A DNA stretch of 64,000 nt from Hippopus hippopus. Lineage: Eukaryota > Mollusca > Bivalvia > Cardiida > Cardiidae. The notes beneath the pieces were generated by a model. The model saw only the letters and a program-made list of their open reading frames with translations, did no database searches and was not told the origin of the DNA. The DNA lies in assembly GCA_946811185.2 (NCBI GenBank), contig OX328102.1, positions 16,121,194-16,185,193 on the forward strand, given 5' to 3'. This document shows, piece by piece, positions 51,580-62,109 of the stretch. A program made the translations under genes and the position numbers. The first letter of the stretch is position 1. The number at the start of each line of letters is the position of its first letter.

Positions 51580-51808
51580 TTAACCCTTTACCAAACAATC
51601 CCTGGTTTTTACGACCCTGAGACAGAAGCCTTTTGAAAACTTTGTGGAAAAAGGAGAAAATGCTGGTAACCAGCATTTTCTCCTTTTCCCACAATGTTTT
51701 CTACCCTGCTGGAAACAAATTTCAATTTATGATTTACATTTATTTTGTCGTCTGCAAGTGCTTTCAATTTGGACCAGTCTAAAATTTTGTCGTTTGGTAA
51801 AGAGTTAA
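51580..51808 (+). mobile_element. Family A MITE inserted in another A copy
   Basis: 229 bp. The 35 bases before it (GACAGTCTTCGCAGACAACAAA) are internal sequence of a minus-oriented copy, so its left TTAA lies in older family A DNA. Confidence 0.88.
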
Positions 51809-51904
51809 ATATGTCCCCAATGATAAGATCATCTGTCTCTATAACAGTACCAAACTTTGGGAAATATGGGAAATTGTTGGCTACCAGAAAAAACTGTAAA
51901 ATCT

Positions 51905-52003
51905 TTAAAAAAATATTTTGGGAAAAGGATAAAATGCTTGTATCCAGCATTTTTTCTTTATCCCACAATTTTTTTCAAAGTCTTGACTGTTTGATAAAGG
52001 GTT
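51905..52003 (-). mobile_element. Family A MITE, right half
   Basis: Palindrome TGCTTGTATCCAGC and right end GATAAAGGGTTAA. Confidence 0.72.
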
Positions 52004-52223
52004 AACTCTCTACTAAATGGTAAAATTTTAGACTTGTCCAAATTGAAAGCATTTGCAGATGACAAAGTAAATGAAAACTGAAATTTCTTTTTGGGAAGGG
52101 AAGGAAACATTGTGAAAAAAGAAGAAAATGCTGGATATCAGCATTTTCTCCTTTTCCAAAACTGTTTTCCATAGGCTTCATCCTTAGGGCCGTTAAAACT
52201 CAGGATTGTGTGGTAAAAGGTTG
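52002..52223 (-). mobile_element. Family A MITE, tandem
   Basis: Shares TTAA with the copy on its left; palindrome centre GGATATC. Confidence 0.84.
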
Positions 52224-52349
52224 ATCCATGAACTTGTACAAAGCAGAAGAACCAACAAAATTATCATAACTGAACTAGTAACACTTGTCCAAAACAAAAA
52301 CTTTGGCACACATCAGTGTAAATGTAGCAAAAATCATGTGGTATTTCTC

Positions 52350-52464
52350 TGAAAAGGGCTTTTCTTTGAAACATTGTACCCCACATTTTCTCCTTTTTCA
52401 CAATATTTTAATAAGACAACTTCCCTAGGGCCTGGAGACTACAGATTGTATGGAAAATGGTTAA
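52350..52464 (-). mobile_element. Family A MITE, right half
   Basis: CATTTTCTCCTTTTTCAC to GGAAAATGGTTAA. Confidence 0.68.
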
Positions 52465-52682
52465 GACTTTACCAAGAAAAAGAAATTCAGATTTGTACAT
52501 TTTGAAAACATTTCCAGCGAATAAACATAGTATTGCTCCAATGATGAGTTTTGCCTCTGAAAATATTAGAAAACATTCTGAGAAAAGACTAGTTACCAGC
52601 CTTTTCTCCTTTTCCCACAATATTTTCAAAAGCTTTCTTTCCCATGGTTGTTAAAACCTGGGATTGTCTGGTAAAGGGTTAA
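52461..52682 (-). mobile_element. Family A MITE, tandem unit
   Basis: TTAAGACTTTACC to GGTAAAGGGTTAA; left hairpin arm partly lost. Confidence 0.83.
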
Positions 52683-52908
52683 CTCTTTACCAAACGACAA
52701 AATTTTAGACTGGTACAAATTCAAAGCATTTGTAGACAAAAATTTAAATGCAGTTCAATTGAAGGAATTTGTTTTTAATGGGGTAAAAAAACATGGTGGG
52801 AATAGGAGAAAATGCTTGTTACCAGCATTTTCTCCTTTTCCCAATATGTTTTCAAAAACCTCCTTTGTTAAGGTTGTTAAAACTCAGGTTTGTGTGGTAA
52901 AGAGTTAA
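52679..52908 (-). mobile_element. Family A MITE, tandem unit
   Basis: 230 bp in the same orientation as the preceding unit, sharing its TTAA. Confidence 0.9.
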
Positions 52909-52968
52909 AGTGAAGTGAAGGTTGATAATAGCATTGGTCTCTGAAATTCCATTGGTCTATCAAGGGGT

Positions 52969-53121
52969 AATGAAATTTTCATTATCGGACACTGTTACTA
53001 TAAATAGCACAATGGGGATTCCCTCTGTATCGTATATAGTAAGACCTTGCCTTACTATAATATACGATATAGTGGGAGTCACCAATGTGCTATTTATAAA
53101 AACAGTGTTGATGAAAATTTG
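52969..53121. repeat. Inverted repeat, ~65-70-bp arms
   Basis: ATGAAATTTTCAT / ATGAAAATTT outside, ACACTGTT.CTATAAATAGCAC and TCGTATATAGTAAG inside, short GACCTTGC-type loop. Confidence 0.85.
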
Positions 53122-53284
53122 AATATATATTCTGTGATATACAGGCGATGCACCGATGTGCTATAAGTGTTCGATGATCGACCAAAGACAATTTTAGTGT
53201 TCCGTGATAAGACCAATAGAGCTTCAAAGGCCTGTGATAATAGCTACAAGTAAATGAAGATCTACTCTAGCAACTGCCATGTAG

Positions 53285-53510
53285 TTAACCCTTTATCAAA
53301 CAATCCTGAGTTTTAACGATCCTGACATTGAAAACTTCTGAATGCACTGTGGGAAAAAGAGAAAATGCTGACAATCAGCATCTTCTCCTTTTCCCACAAT
53401 GTTTTCTAAGCTTCAAAGACGGACTTTCAGTTTCTTAGTCACACTTAATCTGTCGTCTGAAGACATTTTCAATCAAGACCAATCTAAGAAGTTTTTTTGT
53501 GATGGGCTAA
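53285..53510 (+). mobile_element. Family A MITE
   Basis: TTAACCCTTTATCAAAC to GTGATGGGCTAA. Confidence 0.82.
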
Positions 53511-53713
53511 CAAAAGAAAAAAATCCAAACCTTATTGAACTGTGCCTTCAGATTGTCTCCTCCAGATTGACTGCAAAAAATTTTACAAGTAGAGAAAAGA
53601 TAAATTGTGAAACTGAAACTAAAATCTTATGCAATACCTTTTTTCATAGAAAATATACAGGCAAATCTTAATTGAAGTATGAGCATTCCAAAGCCATATA
53701 AATCTTATAAAGC

Positions 53714-53985
53714 TTGCCTTTGTTTGTAGGGTGTTTAAAAACATTTTTAACATCATTTCAGTTACATCGCGCAAGCCTGTACACTAATACCGCTTTCCAT
53801 AAATTTCTACTACCAGTACTTTGCACAATATCCCAAGCCACTGGCTGCTTTCCCACATAACCATGGTTGAAACAATAATCAGTGGTGAAAGAGGAATGAA
53901 TGCTACTGCAATGACTATATATATCCTACAAAAGAAACCGGCTGGGCTGGGGATTCCAACCAGTGACCCCTTGGTTTCAGGTACC
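53714..53985 (-). mobile_element. SINE, RUDI-type, decayed
   Basis: Shares TTTCAGTTACATCGCG, CCACTGGCTGCTTTCCCACA and GTGGTGAAAGAGGAATGAAT with 10136-10448. The tRNA head is eroded. Confidence 0.75.
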
Positions 53986-54014
53986 AGGCTAGGCATACAA
54001 AATTGACTCGCTAC

Positions 54015-54122
54015 AATATTTTAGAAATGTGCATATTGAAAGCATTTGCATAAGTCAAACCAAATGTGGCTCAAATTATGGGCTTTGCCTTTGAAACTTT
54101 GCTGGAAAAATAGAAAAAGCTG
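54015..54122 (-). mobile_element. Family A MITE, left half
   Basis: GTGCATATTGAAAGCATTTGC to AGAAAAAGCTGGG. Confidence 0.65.
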
Positions 54123-54123
54123 G

Positions 54124-54327
54124 GTAACCCTTTATCACACATTGCTGTGTTTTAATGACCCTGATGGAAAGGGCTTTTGAAAACATTGTGGGAAATGGAC
54201 AAAATGCTGTTAACCAGCACTTTACCTTTTTACAATAATGTTTTTCACCCTCTGAAAGAAACACCACACCACACCACAATACATTTGTCGTCTGTAAATG
54301 CTTTCAATTTGGATGAGTCTAAATTAA
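54124..54327 (+). mobile_element. Family A MITE
   Basis: GTAACCCTTTATCACAC to GGATGAGTCTAAATTAA; a CACACCACACCACA run replaces part of the right arm. Confidence 0.78.
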
Positions 54328-54551
54328 CCCTTTACCACACGATAAATTTTAGCCGTTTCCAAATTGAAAGCATTTGCAGACGACAATTTCAGTGTGGCTC
54401 AAATGGTGCAATTGTTTATTGACAGGGTAGAAAACATTGTGGGAAAAGGAGAAAATGCTGGTTACCAGCATTTTCTCCTTTTCCCACAATGTTTTCAAAA
54501 GGCTTCTTTCCAAGGGTCGTCAAAAGTTGTCATTGTGTGGTAATGGGTTAA
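54324..54551 (-). mobile_element. Family A MITE, full length
   Basis: 228 bp with perfect palindrome; shares its first TTAA with the previous copy. Confidence 0.92.
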
Positions 54552-54654
54552 TGCCATATGGTAAACAGTACAAAGGTAAGAATGCACATAATAGCCATAT
54601 CCCTATCAACACTGCATCAAAGTACCTAATATGATCACAAGCTTGCTTTAATTT

Positions 54655-54873
54655 TTTTCCAGACAACAAAGTTTTTAGACTTGTCCAAATTGAAAACATT
54701 AACAGACGACAAATTCTATGTAGCTAAAATTATTGGGTTTGCGTTTGAATGGGTAAAAAAAATTGTAGGATATGGAGATAATATTATTACATACAGTTTT
54801 ATTTTACCATAATTTTTCAAAAGCCTTCTTCCATAGGGTTGTAAAAACAGAAATTTGTTTGGTAAAAGATTAA
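54655..54873 (-). mobile_element. Family A MITE, decayed
   Basis: GACTTGTCCAAATTGAAAAC to TTTGGTAAAAGATTAA; palindrome lost symmetry. Confidence 0.75.
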
Positions 54874-55038
54874 CCCATTTACAGATTCTTAGCAAATCAA
54901 AGCACAAAAAAAAAGTTAGCAAATGTGGAAAAGTGACAGAATATGAATTTACAGACTGATTTGCAAAAAAAAGGGAGACAATCATAAAGCTTTTTGGATT
55001 ATTGTGCAATTGAAAGAACAAAATACCTGTACTAAACC

Positions 55039-55268
55039 TTCAACTCTTTACCCCACGATAAAATAGTAGACTTGGCCAAATTGAAAACATTTGCAGACGA
55101 CAAATCAAAAGCGGCTAAAATGGCGGAATTTGTCCTTGATAGACTGGAAAACATTGTTGGAAAAGGAGAAAATGCTGGTTACAAGCATTTTCTCCTTTTC
55201 GTACAATGTTTTCAAAAGGCTCCTTTCCAAGGGTCGTTAAAACCAGGGCTTGTCTGGTATAGAGTTAA
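55039..55268 (-). mobile_element. Family A MITE, full length
   Basis: 230 bp, TTCAACTCTTTACC to GGTATAGAGTTAA. Confidence 0.9.
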
Positions 55269-55427
55269 TTCACACACCTGCATGCATACCATCCGTCTAT
55301 TGTTTACAAGTTTTCTTAACTCTTTCACCACTGAATAAATAAATTGCATTTTCTCAAAGGCTAAAAGTACATTAATTTTCCTCTGCAAGATCAAGAGACA
55401 GTTTAGTCACAATCTAGAATATAGCAG

Positions 55428-55491
55428 TGGACATTGTAGATAAGATCAGACTGCACCTTCCGTGCAATCTGATCTTGATCTACACTGTCCA
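55428..55491. mobile_element. Family D hairpin element
   Basis: GTAGATAAGATCAGACTGCAC and its near complement, loop CTTCC-like. Confidence 0.88.
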
Positions 55492-55769
55492 CAAAAGCTT
55501 CTGGTGTTGCCTATGGTATGGAAAGAGTAAACGTTATCTCAGTCCTTGTAATTTGATACTGGCTGTATAAACTGAATGTGATAAATGTGACATTCACCTG
55601 GATCAGCTGATATTCAAAGATGGGTGGTACACGTGATTTATACAATAATTATCAATTAGCTCTCCACCTGCAAAGTTGATAGCAACATTTTCACTACTTA
55701 TGACCTCTTTTACAAGGAATGATCCAGTATCGGTAATTAAATACTATAATTAACATGTTCATATTATAG

Positions 55770-55982
55770 TTTAACTCTACCAGACGATAAAACTTTGTTA
55801 AGCATTGTCCAAATCAAAAGCATTTACAGTCAACAAATTAAATCTGACCAGATTGTGATGAGATCTGTCTAGGACAGATGTTGAAATTTGTCTCTATGAA
55901 GAAAAAACATTGTGGGAAAAGGAGAAAATGCTGGTTAACAGTACTTTCTCCTTTTTCCACAATGTTTTCAAATAACTTTTAT
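55770..55982 (-). mobile_element. Family A MITE, right end replaced
   Basis: TTTAACTCTACCAGACGAT to TTTTCAAATAAC, then Pearl-like array sequence. Confidence 0.78.
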
Positions 55983-55984
55983 AA

Positions 55985-56830
55985 TCCTCTGCCGAAAAGG
56001 TGGCGGGGGATATGGTAACAGTAGCAGTCCATCCTTCCGTCTGTACATCCTTCCATCCCACATTTCTGTCCAAAGCATAACTCAAAAACTATTACAGGTG
56101 TAAACATGATACTTCACAGGTGAATAGATCTCATCAAGGAGAAGTGCAGTGCACAAAAATCATAGCTCTTAATTGCATAATTTAGAAGTTACATGTATTG
56201 CCCTTTCTTAATTTTCTTACTTAACTTTTGTCCAGCACATAACTTGAAGACTACATGAGATATAAATATGAAACTTCACAGGTTGTTAGATGACAATGAG
56301 GAGAAGCTCAATGTACAAGAACCATAACTTTCAGTGCCATAATTTAGATGTTATTTTTCATACTTAAAATTAGTCTGGAGCATAACTCAAAAACATTTAG
56401 AGGTGTAAACATGATAATTCACAGGTGGATAGATCTCATCAAGGAGAAGTGCAATGCACAAAAAACATAACTCTTGATTCATAATTTAGGAGTTAATTGT
56501 CCTTTGTTATTTTTCTAACTTAAATTTTGTACAGAGCGTAACTTTTACAGCTGTAAACATGATACTTCACAGGTGGATAGATCTCATCAAAAGAAGTTCA
56601 GTGCACAAGAACCATAACTCTTAATTGCATAATTTATCAGTTATTGCCCTTTGTTATTTTTCATACTTAAATTCTGTCTGGAATTGAACTCGAAAAATTA
56701 TAAAAGGTAGCAATGTGAGACTTCAGAGGTAGGCAGATTTTATTGAGGAGAAGTGCAGTACCATGGTTTTTGAGTTTTTCTCTTTGTTAATTTTTCAGTC
56801 TCAAGGTTTCTTTGGAGCATTACTGGAGCT
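55985..56830 (+). repeat. Pearl-like tandem array (~155-bp unit)
   Basis: Five diverged units with GGAGAAGTGCAGTGCACA near 56138, 56290, 56443, 56587 and 56748. It is the same family as 1-645, inverted. The left end truncates a family A copy at about 55980. Confidence 0.75.
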
Positions 56831-57299
56831 GTATGTGTTACCTTAACAAATACAATGGGATTCTGCCTGTTTATGCAAGAAAAAGCATAAATCACAAGTA
56901 AAAGTTTGTTTCAGTCTATACTCTACCGCAGTATTTCAGGCAAGATTCTTTCTTGTAAACTGGTAATCATTGTATCCCGTAACCACTCAATAGAATACGA
57001 AGATTGATAACAGGCTACCAGTTTAATGCTGAAGGGAAGTTACTTTTGTGTCAGGTCAGGAAAGAAGTCTGAGCTCCCCGCTTCTCTGTGTTTAGTTTTA
57101 GAAATGGAAAACCCACGCTATTGCATTTGACAATTTTTATGTTTTCGAGTTCAATTCTCAGGTACACCCTACCTATTCATATTTGTATGGGCATAGGTAG
57201 GGTCACCCGATACAGAACATTTTTTTCCTAGGCCTTATCCATAAAATCCTTCATCAGCCATTTTTACCCATAATAATTGTCGTTTGACATTGAACAAAA

Positions 57300-57412
57300 G
57301 TGTCGGGGAACTGTCTTTAAAAGTGTCTAAAAACTGTCTCCAAATCTATCGGGGAACTGTCTCAAAAACTTGTGTTGGGGGACTGTGTTGTCGGGAAACT
57401 GTCTTGTTCCCG
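57300..57412 (+). repeat. Imperfect minisatellite
   Basis: Four to six degenerate repeats of TCGGG.AACTGTCT and AA.TGTCT.AAA. Confidence 0.6.
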
Positions 57413-57677
57413 AAAATTAAATGATGAGTTTCAGTTTTTAAAATCCGCGAAAACACATGATTGTGAACAATTTTCTGAGATAGATAGAAATAATTAATTA
57501 TCACTTGCTTGTCTTCAATTTATTATAAAAATTGTAATGCTAACCTAATACTTAAGAAGAAATGACACTCTTTAGAGCTGAAAAACGATCCTTATCTAAG
57601 TACTTGTACGAACATAAGAAGGGACGAAAAATTTTTTAACCCTGGACTGAGGCCGGTAACCAAATTAGGTATGCAAT

Positions 57678-58547
57678 CACTTCGTACCATAACCATTTCG
57701 TACCATAGGTTTACCACTTCGTACCATAAATTTACCATTTCGTACCACAGCGTTACGACTTCGTACCACGATCATTCGAACTTTTTTTCAATGATTAAAC
57801 ATGTCGATAAATGTGACAAGAAGTAGTTTTTATATTTACTTAGTATAAACCAATCCATTGGCAACTTAATTTAAGGGATGTAAATCAATTAGGTAATTGG
57901 TCTATTTGTCCGTAATGTTTGTTGCAGGTCAGGTACTCAGAATTGGGAACAAACTGATTACATTCAATTAAACATTTAATCAAAGAATCATAATCGTTTG
58001 ATAACCTTCGATTGTAAATAGAACAGAACAGAATTTAAATAGAGTGAATCGTAATAATTTATTCCATAGTACATAAGTAGCATGTGCACTCATCGTCACA
58101 ACTTAAGAAACCGTCATGTCTACGTTTATCAAGTGTTCCAGATATATTGATTCTCGTCCCCAGAACATCATTTTCCACAATATTCATTTGCTTAAATTAC
58201 ACACCTTACAAAAGCAATTCGTTTTTAACGACCCTCAGAGAAACTGCTCAGGAAACAGAATGGGAAAAGAAGGTAATTGAAAAGTGTTATTGTGCATAAT
58301 TTCTTAAATAAATATTAAACTTGAATAAATAGCGCTTTTGTTTTTTGTTTAGTTCTTTTAATACCGTCATAACAAAAGCTTTTCTTAGTCAAAACTTTGT
58401 CATAGGTCCCAAATAAAACATGATACGAAATGGTATGACTACTGTACGAAGTGGTAAAATTATGGTACAAAATGATAGAAATTATGGTACGAAAGAGTAA
58501 AGTTATGGTACGAAGTGACTGGTAAGAAATGGTTGTGGAACGAAACG
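57678..58547. mobile_element. Foldback-like element with inverted minisatellite ends
   Basis: Left array 57678-57771 has five ~21-bp units CACTTCGTACCATA..TTTA. Right array 58422-58547 has about six units of the complement (TATGGTACGAAGTGG). The 650-bp interior contains no convincing gene; a family A left-arm fragment lies at 58204-58276. Long inverted ends made of short tandem repeats are the hallmark of Foldback/TU-type transposons. Confidence 0.68.
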
Positions 58548-59340
58548 TCCGTAATTCATCAAATTATAGCGCACGAAATGATCTCCGGATCTGTGAAACC
58601 GGAGTGTGATATTCTTAGCTTAAATTCTAAGAATTATGCAGTTTTGGCCGAGATAAATAAAGAACACAACAAAATGCCTTTTCCCCTAAAAAAAAAACCC
58701 TTTTGAAAAAAAAAGGGGGAGCGAAATTGCACTGAATTTCGCTGAAATAGATCTAGATCTATCAGATATTTTTTTTTTTTTTGTACAGATTCGCATCTCC
58801 GCAAAAGCCCATGATCAACCTCTATCAAATAATACAAATGGTATGCTATGCATAAATAAATGTAAATAAAACTGTTACTTACTATTTTAAAATCTGAACA
58901 TGTTGTACATGAATGACTAGATGATACCATCATCTTCCGCTAGGTAGAATATGACATGCGCGAACAACGTAGACGATACTAGATCTATACCACCGTGTTG
59001 GCCGATCACATTTTGTATCAGATTGGTTCCTCGTGATGTGGATTTTATAGGGTCGTTTGTCAGATATTCTCAAGGAATAGCGAAAAGATAGCTGCAATGC
59101 TTCTAATGTTGTTAGTCACAGAAATGTTTCTGTAACTTCATACAAAAATTTTTGGCATTTACACCAGTCCCGAGATTGTTAAGAGCAAGAGTGGTAAATG
59201 GTTCATGATATTTTGAAGGCAGTGTGGTTAATGTAGTATATGGCGGGGGAGTATGTAGTATACTGGTCGATCCCTCAGATAGATGTAAAGGTATAGCTTG
59301 TGTTGGTATAAGGGGACACTTATACTGCCTTGCTATAGAG

Positions 59341-59412
59341 CTAGCTCTTGTAGCGACGTGGTAGAGCGTTCGCCTTCGGACCAGGAGGTCCAGTGTCCAA
59401 ATCCCGCCTGGG
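59341..59412 (+). mobile_element. tRNA-Arg-like SINE head or tRNA pseudogene
   Basis: GTAGCGACGTGGTAGAGCG (A box), loop CTTCGGA (anticodon TCG), B-box-like TGTCCAAATCCC. Anticodon stem TTCGC/CCAGG cannot pair and the acceptor stem is not evident, so an active tRNA is rejected. Confidence 0.5.
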
Positions 59413-59529
59413 GAGGCTATGTGTCAGAACTAACATTAATATTCAAGTTTTCTTATCTATGCATTTTTTTGCATCACTCTGAGCCAAACACGCCCCTTTC
59501 TCTAGGGTGTTTTTTTTTTTTTAATTAGA

Positions 59530-59795
59530 TTGGTTGGTTGTATTGGGGTTTAACGCCACTTTAACAGCTAAGGTCATATCATGGCGGTCGGTGACGCACA
59601 TGTGTTTCCTGGCTTTCTCACACCAGTACTAACACAACTTTCTTTCCAAAGCCACCGACTACTTTTCTCACATGCTTCAGCAGAGGTGAGAGGCGAAAAT
59701 ACGCCGGAAAGAAAGTTCGCCTCAACCGGGTATCGAACTCACAACCACCAGGTCATGAGTCCGACACGCTCACCACTGAGCCACCCGGGCTGGGC
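59530..59795 (-). mobile_element. tRNA-derived SINE (tRNA-Met-like head), with target duplication
   Basis: Minus-strand head GGTGGCTCAGTGGTGAGCG with a CTCATGA anticodon-like loop and B box GAGTTCGATACCC, then the RUDI-type core and a (CAAC)n-like tail. It is flanked by perfect 13-bp repeats TTTTTTAATTAGA (59517-59529 and 59796-59808), so it is a young insertion. Confidence 0.9.
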
Positions 59796-60597
59796 TTTTT
59801 TAATTAGAGGGTATGTTTAAATTTCGACCGCAAGTTTTCATGGTGTTTCACAGCACTTTCAATATAGGCAATATTTCAGTCAGCTTATTGGCAATAATAC
59901 ACATATTCATGTATTTCCACAGGCTATGCTGTGCTTCACCCAATGACATCCTTATGTGACTTGGGCCATCATTAATGATAAAACTGGGGTTTATAAAGTA
60001 CTATTCCAAGCTAAAAGACCGATCTAGGAAAACTTGGTAGTTAATAAAACAAGAACCAGCTGGTATTATTCATGGTATTTTATTCATTTTTTTTTTTAAG
60101 TTTGACCCATTACCGTACAGATGCAACTTTTTATACCCCTGTACTGGCCAACTTATTAAACTCTTTCTGGCAAAGGAGCATCAAGTAATTTCGAGTGATT
60201 GTTCTTTTTTTTTGACGAAGTATTTCCATATTCAGACAGACTAATTTCATTTCCTTAAAAAAACTTCTCATTTCTATAATTCGTACCAGCCACAAAGTGT
60301 CTAAAGATACATGTATTGTGTATAGTAATGGCTCAATTTGTATAAATAATGTTATATAAATAATCATCTGTACAAACATGGAGATTCTAGAACTAACAAC
60401 ATAAAATGAATCTACAAATCTTTACAAGATTCTTTCACAAAAACAGTATAGCAAGGTCTGTTTCCAACAACAATGCTATCAATTGTATTCATAGTATATT
60501 TCTAAACTTAGAAAGTAACAGAATTTCTGATTGGCTGAACCAAATGGAATAGTGAATCACAAACCACATTACTTTGAGATTTAAAACATTCTTGAGA

Positions 60598-60825
60598 TTA
60601 ACCCTTTATCACACAATGCCAATATTTAACACCCCTGAGAAAGAAGCCTTTTGAAAACATGTGAGAAAAGAAGAAAATGCTGGTAACCAGCATTTTCTCC
60701 TATTCCCACAATGTTTTCTACCCTGTCAAAGACAAATTGCACCATTTGAGCCACATTGACATTGTCATGTGCAAATGCTTTCAATTTGGATAAAGCTAAA
60801 ATTTTGTCATCTAGTAAAGGCTTAA
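60598..60825 (+). mobile_element. Family A MITE, full length
   Basis: 228 bp, TTAACCCTTTATCAC to AGTAAAGGCTTAA. Confidence 0.9.
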
Positions 60826-60894
60826 GAGTGCATTTTAGAATGATTGGTGAGTACAGACTCAGTGAGTACATATCAATAGTACTTACTATCAAAT

Positions 60895-61139
60895 GGCCTG
60901 CAATACGCGAAAAGGGGCATTCGGACATTTGCATAAAGTGTCGTCCCGCAGGCTGAGCGGAGACAACACTTTCTGATCGTGTGTGATTTTCCATTTCGTG
61001 CAAGTCTACTGTAGGACAAAATGTAATACTGACATAAAGTGTCAAGGATCAGCCTGCGCAGCATGTGCAGACTGTGCAGGCTGATCAAAGACAACACTTT
61101 ACACAAATGTCCGAAAGCCCCTTTTCGCATATTGCAGAC
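60895..61139 (+). mobile_element. Family C element with 5-bp target duplication
   Basis: GGCCTGCAATACGCGAAAAG to CTTTTCGCATATTGCAGAC. CAAAT is present at 60890-60894 and 61140-61144. Confidence 0.87.
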
Positions 61140-61689
61140 CAAATAGAGACATCTCTTGAGAAACGTGCTAAGATTAATTTCAAAGACCTGGCAACAGATG
61201 GAAATATTCTAGCTTATAATGACTCAACTTTTTACCAGATGGCAAAATTTTGGACAAGTCTACGTTGAAAACTTATGCAGATGTGGCTTGAACGATGGTA
61301 TGTCTTAGAAAGGATGTGTGTTCCATATTCTTGCTGCTTGTAAAACTCATCTTTAATTCCACCATTTTTGTGGCTGTACTTAAAAAAATCTAGGGAACCA
61401 CCTGAACATATGTGTAAGCAGCAGATGACTTTTTTCTTGTTTTTTTATGCAGTAGACCACTTTTGCAAAAGATTACAACGAAAGAAAAAATTCTCATAAT
61501 TCCTACCTTCTCCTTTGACTACAATCCTTTCACATCTATTCATGTGTTAAAACTTAAAACATGATAATTATCCATGTTTCACGAAGTTATTTTCAAATTT
61601 TTCTGCAGCAAATTTGTTTCAGGAATTGATGAGGTACACTGTCACCACAAGATAACTGAAGAATGATGACCCTTACATTTCTACAGAGT

Positions 61690-61910
61690 TTGTAAGTCTT
61701 TACCAGACAACAAAATTTTACACTCATCTATAATGAAAGCCTTTGTATATGACATATTAATTGTGGTAATTATGGGACTTGCCTTAATACTGTAGAAGAG
61801 ATACTTGGACAAGAAGAAGCTACCAGTTACCAAAAATATATCTCCCAAAAATATTTTCAGAGGCGTCCTGTAGGGTAATAATAATGCCACATTGTTTTGT
61901 GAGAGGTTAA
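61690..61910 (-). mobile_element. Family A MITE forming the KAT2 3' UTR region
   Basis: Degenerate copy from GTCTTTACCAGACAAC to GTGAGAGGTTAA; the TTAA ends five bases from the KAT2 stop codon. Confidence 0.72.
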
Positions 61911-61915
61911 TATAT

Positions 61916-62109
61916 TCATTTATCTACTAAACCGCATTCTTTTAATTTATTGTTAAAAAATCTCTCCATTGTATTGGCACATTTGTAATACTCTGTCTCT
62001 GGTTTGTTATAGGCTCGACAGTTTGTGAAAATTCTGTTCATGTCCGCCATAAACAACTTCTTGTGGCCATAGTAACGATTCTTCAATCTGTCAGACATAG
62101 TTCTTAAAT
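61916..62109 (-). CDS. KAT2: KAT2 terminal exon
   Basis: Completes Asp (G plus AT) and encodes [18 protein letters not shown] to GLVDK and TGA (61918-61916). A degenerate family A element ends at 61910, so the 3' UTR starts inside repeat DNA five bases after the stop. Confidence 0.95.

Larger units (their letters stand above)
51245..61915. other. Intergenic region between LTA4H 5' end and KAT2 3' end
   Basis: No coding exon recognised. The LTA4H promoter and a 5' UTR exon must lie in or left-adjacent to this interval but were not located. It is packed with family A copies (51.3-55.3 kb), a Pearl-like array, a foldback-like element, SINEs and a C element. Confidence 0.55.

Noticed and set aside
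54437..54634. Recurrent small peptides such as [20 protein letters not shown] in many places and on both strands
   Set aside because: They are translations of the family A palindrome (GTGGGAAAAGGAGAAAATGC..), not a gene family; the same DNA reads almost the same on both strands.
58515..58706. 63-aa open frame at the edge of the foldback-like element
   Set aside because: Begins in the minisatellite arm and shows no transposase motif.
59341..59412. tRNA-Arg-like gene
   Set aside because: A and B boxes are present but the anticodon and acceptor stems do not pair; treated as a SINE head or pseudogene.
60131..60379. 82-aa open frame on the minus strand
   Set aside because: AT-rich, no homology recognised, no conserved start context.
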